Shown: piece by piece, positions 1 to 5,458 of the stretch
How the letters are laid out: each line of letters starts with the position of its first letter
Numbering within the stretch: the stretch's first letter is position 1
Assembly (NCBI GenBank): GCA_947627125.1
Contig: CANQUY010000110.1
Location: forward strand, 1-5,756
Reading direction: 5' to 3'
Source of the DNA: an uncultured Clostridia bacterium
GTDB lineage: Bacteria > Bacillota > Clostridia > Christensenellales > Borkfalkiaceae
Length of the DNA stretch: 5,756 nucleotides
Program-made: the position numbers and the translations under genes
The notes under the pieces: generated by a model
The model's input: the letters and a program-made list of their open reading frames with translations, nothing else
Database searches by the model: none
What the model was told of the DNA's origin: nothing

Positions 1-15
1 GGGATGAGCGAGCGG

Positions 16-49
16 GGGCAAAGAAAAAATCAGGATTTGCCCTTTTTTT
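16..49 (+). terminator. Predicted intrinsic terminator, rightward
   Basis: On the plus strand a 7-bp stem GGGCAAA (16-22) pairs with TTTGCCC (36-42) around a 13-base loop and is followed directly by seven T (43-49). This is the form of a Rho-independent terminator for a rightward transcript entering from the left, outside the window. The right arm and T tract lie inside the last codons of the leftward rarA gene, so the two transcripts would converge and overlap. Read on the minus strand the hairpin is followed by a C-rich sequence rather than T, so it does not look like a terminator for rarA. The large loop lowers confidence. Confidence 0.5.
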
Positions 50-1334
50 CACGCAGTTTTTTGATTTCGGCCTCAAAGCCCTTGTCGGAGGGGTAATAAA
101 AGACGGCGTCCTTCAGCGAATCGGGCAGATACTGCTGTTTCACCCAGCCGCCGTAGTTGTGCGGATACTTATACTTTGCGCTCTCGGCCTTCATCTCCTT
201 GCTGCCGAAAGAATTGTCGCGCAAGAACTTGGGAATGTCGTCGTCCTTGCTCTCCTTGGCGGCACGGATGGCGGCGTCCTTGGCCATGACGACGGAATTG
301 CTCTTCTCCGTTTCGCAGACATAGATGATGGCCTCGGTGAGCGGCAAAAATCCCTCGGGGGCTCCCATATTCTGAAAGGCCGTGAGGGCGGACGTTGCCA
401 TGAGGAGCGCACGGGGGTCGGAGAGCCCCACGTCCTCGGCGGAGTGCGCGATGAGGCGACGGAAGATGAGGAGCGGGTCGCATCCCCCCTCTATGAGGCG
501 GAAGGCATAGTAGAGCGCGGCGTCGGCGTCGCTTCCGCGGAGAGATTTGCAGAACGCGGAGAGGATATCGTAATATAAGTCCTCGTTATAGCTAAGGGCC
601 TTGCGCTGAATGGACTGTTCGGCATCGGAGAGCGTCACATGCACCCTTCCGTCGCCGTCGGGCATGGTCGTGAGCACGGCGAGCTCGAGGGCGTTGTAGG
701 CAGTTCTCAGATCTCCCGAAGCCACAAAGGCGATATGGTCGAGCGCGTCGTCGTCTACAATGGCATCATAGCTTCCGAGCCCCTTCCGCTTATCGCTCAG
801 GGCCTTGACGAGGGCGGAGCGGATCTCCCCTTCCGTCAGCGGGAGAAATTCAAACACGCGGCAGCGGGAAACGATCGCGGGCGTCATGGAGGCATAGGGA
901 TTCTCCGTCGTTGAGCCGATGAAGAGAATGGTCCCCTGTTCGATGGCGGGAAGAAGGGAGTCCGACTGCGTCTTGTTGAAGCGGTGGCACTCGTCGAGCA
1001 TGAGATAGGTCCGCTTGCCGAACATCTTGAGGTTGTTCCGCGCGGTATCGACTGCGCGCTTGACGTCCGCAACGCCCGAGGAAACGGCGTTCAGCTTGAT
1101 GAACTCGCCGTTGGTCTGCGCGGCGATAATGTTGGCGAGCGTCGTCTTTCCGCACCCGGGCGGCCCCCAAAAGATGCAGCTGCCCAAGCGGTCGAGGGAG
1201 ATGGCGCGGCGAAGGAGAGAGCCCTCCGCAACGATATGGCTCTGCCCCACAAAGTCTTTGAACGTGGAGGCGCGCATGCGCTCTGCGAGCGGTTTCGCCT
1301 TCTCCTCATTCTCATTAAAATCAAAGAGATCCAT
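30..1334 (-). CDS. rarA: Replication-associated recombination protein A (RarA/MgsA), AAA+ ATPase
   Basis: This 434-residue protein belongs to the RarA/MgsA/WRNIP1 family of clamp-loader-like AAA+ ATPases, which act in the cytoplasm at stalled or damaged replication forks. What I see: Walker A GPPGCGKT at residues 57-64, Walker B LMLDE at 111-115 followed by CHRFNK (the family usually has DEIHRFNK), a sensor-1 type GSTTENP at 140-146, and an SRC arginine-finger motif at 156-158. The C-terminal tetramerisation region ends with the family-typical YLPDSL and YYPSDKGFE motifs. The length is normal for the family (about 420-450). The ATG at 1334 has AGGA about 7 bases upstream, and that site lies within the last codons of the neighbouring patatin-like gene, whose stop is 4 bases away. 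The two genes therefore look co-transcribed and coupled. No frameshift or missing catalytic motif is visible. Confidence 0.96.
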   Translation of the reverse strand: MDLFDFNENEEKAKPLAERMRASTFKDFVGQSHIVAEGSLLRRAISLDRLGSCIFWGPPGCGKTTLANIIAAQTNGEFIKLNAVSSGVADVKRAVDTARNNLKMFGKRTYLMLDECHRFNKTQSDSLLPAIEQGTILFIGSTTENPYASMTPAIVSRCRVFEFLPLTEGEIRSALVKALSDKRKGLGSYDAIVDDDALDHIAFVASGDLRTAYNALELAVLTTMPDGDGRVHVTLSDAEQSIQRKALSYNEDLYYDILSAFCKSLRGSDADAALYYAFRLIEGGCDPLLIFRRLIAHSAEDVGLSDPRALLMATSALTAFQNMGAPEGFLPLTEAIIYVCETEKSNSVVMAKDAAIRAAKESKDDDIPKFLRDNSFGSKEMKAESAKYKYPHNYGGWVKQQYLPDSLKDAVFYYPSDKGFEAEIKKLREKKGKS

Positions 1335-1338
1335 GCGT

Positions 1339-2133
1339 TTATCCTAACATATGTTTGATTTTTTCGGTTTTTTTCTTGCCGAGCTCGTACCCCTTTTCGT
1401 AGGCGAGATCGAGGTCCTTCAACCTGTATTGGTCCATGTCGCCGAGGTCGGGTTCGAGCCAAAGGGAAACGTGATCGCGCATCAGCCGCTTGCTGCGGGT
1501 CGCGCGGGTGTCCATGATATCAATGACGCGGAGCACCGTATTGAGGAGCTTGCCCGTTGGTTCCCTGTTCATGATGAGGTTGCCGAGGACGTCCACCGCG
1601 ACGATGACTTCCGCCCCCATCTCATGGAGCGCACGCGAGGGAACGCGCTCGGTGATACAGCCGTCCACAAGCATGGGATATTCCCCGAAAGAGGCGGGCG
1701 TAAACACCCCCGGGATGGAGCCGGAGGCGAGCGCCGCGTCGATGACGTTGCCGCTGTCGAGCGTCACGCTCTTGCCGCCGATGAGGTCGGTCGCAACGCA
1801 CGCGAAGGGAATTTCGAGCGAGGTGAAGTCCTTTTCCCCGCCCATGAGGTCGAGGACGACCTTCCTCGCCTTTTTCATCTGCATGAGGCCGTTTTGGCGG
1901 AAAGGAGAGAGGTTGAGAGCGGCGAGGTCGGTCATCTTGAGGGAGAGCGCTTTCTCCTTCATCGCAAGGGGAGAAACGCCCGCGCAGTAGAGGGCGCCGA
2001 CAATGGCTCCCATGGAACAGCCCGTGACGAGATCGGGCCTGAGTCCCGCTTCATCCATGGCCTGCAAAAAGCCGATATGCGCGATCCCCCGTGCGCCGCC
2101 TGCGCCGAGGGCAAGTCCGAAAATTTTTCTCAT
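1339..2133 (-). CDS. ylbK: Patatin-like phospholipase family protein (YlbK/RssA type)
   Basis: This 264-residue serine lipid acyl hydrolase has the patatin fold. It carries the glycine-rich oxyanion loop GAGGARG at residues 10-16, the nucleophile elbow GCSMG with Ser40, and the Asp of the Ser-Asp dyad at D157 in VDGC, where DGG or DGA is more usual. The short bacterial form, with no membrane segment or signal peptide, matches YlbK of B. subtilis (about 260 residues) and E. coli RssA; the natural substrate of these is not established. The gene next to a YlbJ-like gene and near coaD and rsmD repeats the Bacillus ylbH-coaD-ylbJ-ylbK grouping, which supports the name. I chose the ATG at 2133 because AAGGAG stands 4 bases upstream and the glycine-rich motif follows at once. 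A TTG at 2172 in the same frame would add 13 residues and has no ribosome site. rarA follows after 4 bases. Confidence 0.9.
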   Translation of the reverse strand: MRKIFGLALGAGGARGIAHIGFLQAMDEAGLRPDLVTGCSMGAIVGALYCAGVSPLAMKEKALSLKMTDLAALNLSPFRQNGLMQMKKARKVVLDLMGGEKDFTSLEIPFACVATDLIGGKSVTLDSGNVIDAALASGSIPGVFTPASFGEYPMLVDGCITERVPSRALHEMGAEVIVAVDVLGNLIMNREPTGKLLNTVLRVIDIMDTRATRSKRLMRDHVSLWLEPDLGDMDQYRLKDLDLAYEKGYELGKKKTEKIKHMLG

Positions 2134-2137
2134 AATT

Positions 2138-2143
2138 CTCCTT
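2138..2143 (-). promoter_or_regulatory. Ribosome binding site that fixes the ylbK-like start
   Basis: Read on the minus strand, AAGGAG is followed by 4 bases and then ATG at 2133. It decides in favour of that start over an upstream in-frame TTG. The site lies in the 30-base gap between the divergent starts at 2133 and 2164. Confidence 0.8.
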
Positions 2144-2163
2144 TTTCCAACGTATGTTTTAGC

Positions 2164-2715
2164 ATGATCCAAAGAAAGACCTTACGGTCCGCGCTTGCGG
2201 CTCTGCCCATTCTCGCCGCCATCGTCTGCCTCCTCATCTCCCCCGCAAAGTACGGAAAGAGCATTACGGAGGGGATCTCCCTTTGGGCGGTCTGCGTGCT
2301 GCCCGCGACCTTCCCCTTCCTCTTTTTGACCGCCCTCTTCACACAGCTCTCCCTGTTTGAAGGGCTCGCGCGGCGGCTCTCTCCCCTCTTTTCGAGGGGA
2401 TTCAGGGTGTCGGGGGCGGGCGGATGCGCGGCGATCCTCTCGGCCCTCTCGGGATATCCCGTGGGCGCACGGTCCGTCCTCGACCTGTACGAGAGCGGCA
2501 GGGTGGGAAAGGAAGAGGTGTTCCGCGTTGCCTGCCTCGCCTCGACGACAGGGCCGATGTTTTTGGTGGGAGCCGTGGGGAACGGCATGTTCTCCTCCCC
2601 ATCTCTCGGCTGGATCATGCTCGCCTGCCATTTCGCCGCCGTACGGGCCTGTGTGCTTTTTTTTGAGATTTTTCGGAAAGCAGCCGCGGCCCGCAGAGGG
2701 GATTTTGAAACATGA
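2164..2715 (+). CDS. ylbJ: YlbJ/SpoVV-like sporulation membrane protein, N-terminal part (frame broken)
   Basis: This is the first part of a nucleoside-recognition (Gate) domain membrane protein. In B. subtilis YlbJ is SpoVV, the outer-forespore-membrane transporter for dipicolinic acid. What I see: hydrophobic segments near residues 9-27 and 38-62, the signature SGYPVGARSV at 96-105, DLYESGRVGKEE at 107-118, and a GPMFLVGAVGNGMF segment at 130-143 that resembles the GPLFIIGAVGVGMF pattern of the family. The frame stops at 2713-2715, but homology is expected to continue in the +1 frame from the T8 run at 2657-2664. About the last 17 residues here (ending in DFET) are therefore probably out of register. 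The ATG at 2164 is the first usable start in frame and has no visible Shine-Dalgarno sequence; its promoter must lie inside the opposite gene. It reads away from the ylbK-like gene. Confidence 0.8.
   Translation: MIQRKTLRSALAALPILAAIVCLLISPAKYGKSITEGISLWAVCVLPATFPFLFLTALFTQLSLFEGLARRLSPLFSRGFRVSGAGGCAAILSALSGYPVGARSVLDLYESGRVGKEEVFRVACLASTTGPMFLVGAVGNGMFSSPSLGWIMLACHFAAVRACVLFFEIFRKAAAARRGDFET
2657..2664 (+). other. T8 homopolymer at the ylbJ frameshift
   Basis: Eight consecutive T sit where the YlbJ-like reading frame changes. Before the run the protein is read in the frame of the 2164 ATG, and after it the conserved C-terminal half continues in the +1 frame. With seven T the codons read GTG CTT TTT TTG AGA, giving an uninterrupted 308-residue protein (VLFLRFFGK across the joint). 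The cause could be a sequencing or assembly length error, a real inactivating mutation, phase variation, or slippage of polymerase or ribosome. The sequence alone cannot separate these. Confidence 0.75.
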
Positions 2716-3091
2716 AAAAAATTCACTCTACGACAGCCTGTACAACGCGGTCATCTCCATTCTCTGCGTGGGCGGCGCGATTGCGCTCTTCAACGCTTTT
2801 TCGGAGATGATCCTCTCGTTTTTGCCGCATATGTCGCCGTTTTTTGAGGGAACGGTGCGCGGGCTCATGGAGATGACAGCGGGCTGTAAGGTGTTTTCGG
2901 GGGATCTCTCGCCCCTTTCCGCCGCAATGTGCTGTTTCCTTGTGACCTTCGGCGGGAGCTGCGTTCTCATGCAACAGCTTACCTTTTTGACCCGCACGGG
3001 CGTCAAACCTCTCCCCTTTGTTGCGGTGAAGTTTTTGCAGGGGCTCCTCGCGGGAGCGCTTTGCTTTTTCGCCGCGCGGCTTGTCATGTAA
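2663..3091 (+). CDS. ylbJ: YlbJ/SpoVV-like sporulation membrane protein, C-terminal part
   Basis: This is the second half of the YlbJ-like protein, about 142 residues from the frameshift to the TAA at 3089-3091. It opens with a short basic linker (LRFFGKQPRP), then a Gate-type segment NAVISILCVGGAIALF, then a GLMEMTAGCKVFS stretch resembling the family's GLLEITNGxK pattern. Two further hydrophobic segments follow: LSAAMCCFLVTFGGSCVLMQ and a final helix over the last 25 residues. The given start is the first codon after the inferred slip, not a proven initiation codon. If it were translated separately, a TTG at 2705 behind AGAGGGG (2695-2701) is a possible start that overlaps the first part by 11 bases, and the protein would be a separately made half. 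I prefer a single gene broken at T8, because restoring the frame gives a continuous family-like protein. The stop is 2 bases from that of pheA, in a tail-to-tail arrangement. Confidence 0.75.
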   Translation: MRFFGKQPRPAEGILKHEKNSLYDSLYNAVISILCVGGAIALFNAFSEMILSFLPHMSPFFEGTVRGLMEMTAGCKVFSGDLSPLSAAMCCFLVTFGGSCVLMQQLTFLTRTGVKPLPFVAVKFLQGLLAGALCFFAARLVM

Positions 3092-3100
3092 AATTACATG
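3085..3100. repeat. Small palindrome spanning two convergent stop codons
   Basis: CATGTAA at 3085-3091 and TTACATG at 3094-3100 form 7-bp inverted arms around two A. Each arm contains the terminal Met codon and TAA stop of one of the two convergent genes (the ylbJ-like gene and pheA). The stem is AT-rich with almost no loop and no clear T tract, so it is a poor terminator candidate. Confidence 0.6.
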
Positions 3101-3942
3101 TATGCGCCGATGAGCTTGAACTCTGCGCAATAATAGGAGGCGTCGGTGATGGCGGAGCGGACGCGCGCGGAGGAAATATCCCCCGCAAATTCGATGAAGA
3201 AGCGGTACACGCCGTAGGAATCTTTGAGCGGCCTCGACTCGATCCGCGTGAGATTCAGACTGTATCGCTGAAAGATCTTCAGAAGGCCCAAGAGCGCCCC
3301 CGGCTTGTGCGCACAGACGGCGCAGAGAAAGACCATCGCGCTCTGCTTTTCATAGGAGGGCTCTCCCCTTCTCAGCCGCAAAAAACGAGTGAAATTTGTC
3401 TTGTTGTCGGCGATATTCTCTTGGGAGAGGACGACCCCTTTCATATTGACGTGCGCGCCGACAATCCCCGCCGTGTGTCCGTCCAGCCGCCTAAGGCTCT
3501 CCGCGGTAGAGGGCGTTGCAAGGAGGGTCGCATTCGGAAAGGTGCGCCGCAGGAACCCAGCGCACTGGCTGAGCGCCTGTTCGTGCGAACAGATGGCCTC
3601 GATGTCCTCATACTTGACCCCCTCCAGGACCGCAAGGCGATGGTCGATGGGCAGAAGATACTCCTCGTCGCCGAAGATTTCCGCCTCGGCGAGAAGGTCC
3701 AAAACGGGAACAATGCCACCGTTGATGGCGTTTTCCACGGGAAGCACGACATAATCGGTTTCCCCGCGGAGAAGCGTGGCCACCGACTCCGCAAAACTCG
3801 GACAGGGAACGATTTCAAGCTCCTTGCACAGGGCCTCTGCGGCGAGAAAGGAATAGCTCTCTTCGGGGCCAAGACAGCTCACCTTGTTTGTCTTTTGCGG
3901 CATGTCCGCCGCCCGTTCTTCCTCAGTCACATATAACTTCAT
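3094..3942 (-). CDS. pheA: Prephenate dehydratase with C-terminal ACT domain
   Basis: This 282-residue enzyme converts prephenate to phenylpyruvate, the step that commits to phenylalanine. The catalytic part (about residues 20-190) shows GPEESYSF at 25-32 (family GPxGTxS), PVENAINGG at 68-76 (family PIENSxxG, here Ala for Ser/Thr), SHEQALSQC at 119-127, STAESL at 145-150, and the catalytic NFTRF motif with Thr185. The C-terminal ACT domain (about 201-275) carries GALLGLL at 215-221 and ESRP at 235-238, the phenylalanine-sensing motifs, so feedback inhibition by phenylalanine is expected. It is a stand-alone dehydratase; no chorismate mutase domain is fused. The ATG at 3942 is preceded by AAGGAG and 8 bases. 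An internal ATG would drop a polar 13-residue lead but has weaker support. The ribosome site overlaps the aroF stop codon (TAAGGAG), 12 bases after aroF, which supports one operon. Confidence 0.95.
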   Translation of the reverse strand: MKLYVTEEERAADMPQKTNKVSCLGPEESYSFLAAEALCKELEIVPCPSFAESVATLLRGETDYVVLPVENAINGGIVPVLDLLAEAEIFGDEEYLLPIDHRLAVLEGVKYEDIEAICSHEQALSQCAGFLRRTFPNATLLATPSTAESLRRLDGHTAGIVGAHVNMKGVVLSQENIADNKTNFTRFLRLRRGEPSYEKQSAMVFLCAVCAHKPGALLGLLKIFQRYSLNLTRIESRPLKDSYGVYRFFIEFAGDISSARVRSAITDASYYCAEFKLIGAYM

Positions 3943-3954
3943 GATAAGCTCTCC

Positions 3955-4983
3955 TTATACTTTCTCGGCGATTTCAAAGATGAGCCGTTCGGTATCTTCC
4001 CATCCGAGGCAGGGATCGGTGATAGACTGCCCGAACACAACGTCGTGCTGTTGGCAGCCCTCCACGAGAAAGCTCTCGATCATGAAACCTTTGACGATCT
4101 TTTTGAAGTCGGCGTCGCAGTTGCGGTTTTGCAGGACTTCCTCGACGATGCGGATCTGCTGGCGGAACTGCTTGCCGGAGTTGGAGTGGTTTGCGTCAAT
4201 GATGACGGCAGGGTTTTTGAGCCCCCCTTCTGCCCTGCTATAGCCCTCGATGACCTGCATCACCGTTTCGTAATGGTAATTGGGAATGTCGTTGCCGTAG
4301 TTATCCACTCTGCCGCGGAGCACGGCGTGGGCGTAGGGATTGCCGCTCGTCTGCACCTGATAGTTGTGATATTTGAACACCTGCGGGCTCTGTGCGGCGA
4401 AGATGGAATTGATGAGCACGGGAATGGAGCCGCCCGTGGAATTCTTGATGCCGACGGGAAGCTCGATACCGCTCGAAACAAGGCGGTGCATCTGGTTTTC
4501 ACTCGAACGGGCCCCGACGGCGACGTATGTCAAGAGGTCCTCGACGTAGGCGTAGTTTTCGGGGTAGAGCATTTCGTCCGCGGCGGAGAGCCCGCTCTCC
4601 TCAATGACGCTGAGAAGCAGAGAACGGATCGTGCGGATCCCCTTTAAGGTGTCCTCCTTGTGCTCGGGATCGGGCTGGGTAAACATTCCCTTGTAGCCCA
4701 CCCCCTTCGTCCTCGGCTTTGCCGTGTAGACGCGGGGCACAATGACGAGCTTGTCCTTGACTTTTTCGTTGATTTTTGAGAGCCGCTTCACATATTCGAG
4801 CACGGGTGCGCTCTCGTGCGCGGAGCACGGCCCGATGATGAGGAGGAGTTTTTCGCTCCTGCCTGCGATGACGTCCCTGGCGAGTTCGTCCCGCTCCGCC
4901 TTGACGGCCGCAAGTTCCCTCTTTACGGGCTGTTCGGCGCGGATCTCTTCAAACGTCGGAATTTCGATCTGCCTTTCAAACAT
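3955..4983 (-). CDS. aroF: 3-deoxy-7-phosphoheptulonate (DAHP) synthase, AroF/AroG/AroH class
   Basis: This 342-residue enzyme condenses phosphoenolpyruvate with erythrose 4-phosphate, the entry step of the shikimate pathway. It is of the enterobacterial AroF/G/H (class I alpha) type. Visible motifs: GPCSAHE at 51-57, PRVYTAKPRTKGVGYKG at 83-99, VGARSSENQMHR at 156-167, KNSTGG at 180-185, DANHSNSGKQFRQQ at 263-276, and SITDPCLGWEDTE at 320-332. The expected metal ligands are present: Cys53, His266, Glu303 and Asp323. The length fits the family (about 350). The start at 4983 has GGGAG 8 bases upstream and lies 8 bases inside the end of coaD, so it is probably translationally coupled. The frame stays open further upstream, but only as a shadow of coaD. 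The N-terminal 40 residues, where class I alpha enzymes bind the inhibitory amino acid, are present. With pheA directly downstream, phenylalanine control is a reasonable inference; the isoform specificity cannot be read from sequence by eye. Confidence 0.95.
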   Translation of the reverse strand: MFERQIEIPTFEEIRAEQPVKRELAAVKAERDELARDVIAGRSEKLLLIIGPCSAHESAPVLEYVKRLSKINEKVKDKLVIVPRVYTAKPRTKGVGYKGMFTQPDPEHKEDTLKGIRTIRSLLLSVIEESGLSAADEMLYPENYAYVEDLLTYVAVGARSSENQMHRLVSSGIELPVGIKNSTGGSIPVLINSIFAAQSPQVFKYHNYQVQTSGNPYAHAVLRGRVDNYGNDIPNYHYETVMQVIEGYSRAEGGLKNPAVIIDANHSNSGKQFRQQIRIVEEVLQNRNCDADFKKIVKGFMIESFLVEGCQQHDVVFGQSITDPCLGWEDTERLIFEIAEKV

Positions 4984-5458
4984 TTGACTTTCTCCCGAGA
5001 ATATACTCATAGACCGCCGCGGGGACGTAGTTTTGATAGGACGTCCCGAAAGCGATCGCATTTTTGACCAAAGTGGATGAAATGTGCGTGTGACACTGTT
5101 CTGCGGGAAGGAACAGGGTGACGAGATCGGGGAAGAGGTCCTTTGAGGCGTAGAAATCCTCCGTTTCGTAGGCGCAGTCCACGGCATTCCGCACGCCGCG
5201 CACATAGAAGGGAGTATTCTCCGCTTTCAGCAGCTCTACGATCGGCCCGCCCCAGACGGCGACCTTCACGCGCGGCTCCCCCGCATAGACCTTCCCGATC
5301 ATCTCCGCCCGCTCCTCCGCTGAAAACATCGTGACCTTCCGCCTGTTCTCGGCGACGGCGACGACGACTTCATCAAAGAGGCAAAGGCTCTTTTTTACCG
5401 TATCGGCATGTCCGACGGTGAAGGGGTCGAACGTGCCCGCAAAAACACATTTTTTCAA
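4976..5458 (-). CDS. coaD: Phosphopantetheine adenylyltransferase (CoaD)
   Basis: This 160-residue cytoplasmic enzyme transfers AMP from ATP to 4'-phosphopantetheine, giving dephospho-CoA, the penultimate step of coenzyme A synthesis. It is a HIGH-type nucleotidyltransferase of the normal length. Visible motifs: GTFDPFTVGH at residues 8-17 (family GSFDPxTxGH), FSAEERAEM at 45-53, YVRGVRN at 85-91 with the two phosphate-binding Arg87 and Arg90, YET at 97-99, and ISSTLVK at 126-132 (family ISSSxVR). The start is a TTG at 5458, chosen because AAGGAG lies 6 bases upstream and the GTFDPF motif must be close to the N terminus. This TTG shares the sequence TTGA with the rsmD stop, a 4-base overlap, and the 3' end overlaps aroF by 8 bases. 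The pairing with rsmD is common in Bacillota. Confidence 0.96.
   Translation of the reverse strand: MKKCVFAGTFDPFTVGHADTVKKSLCLFDEVVVAVAENRRKVTMFSAEERAEMIGKVYAGEPRVKVAVWGGPIVELLKAENTPFYVRGVRNAVDCAYETEDFYASKDLFPDLVTLFLPAEQCHTHISSTLVKNAIAFGTSYQNYVPAAVYEYILGRKSNV

Noticed and set aside
1351..2163. A long plus-strand open frame antisense to the patatin-like gene, in frame with the ylbJ-like gene
   Set aside because: Its protein is rich in His, Arg and Glu with no family features, as expected for the complement of a GC-rich gene. The patatin motifs on the minus strand are unambiguous, and the real ylbJ-like protein starts at 2164.
2134..2172. CATACGTT on the minus strand and CATAATTC on the plus strand as sigma-E type -10 elements
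   Set aside because: Both are partial matches, and no acceptable -35 element lies at the right distance.
2712..2760. ATG at 2712 with a following A7 run as the start of a separate gene
   Set aside because: Its frame gives an Arg/Ser-rich translation unlike a membrane protein. The conserved C-terminal half lies in a different frame.
4984..5205. In-frame upstream extension of aroF over coaD
   Set aside because: The translation is low-complexity Ser/Arg/Thr-rich sequence shadowing coaD, while the 4983 start has a good ribosome site and family-typical length.
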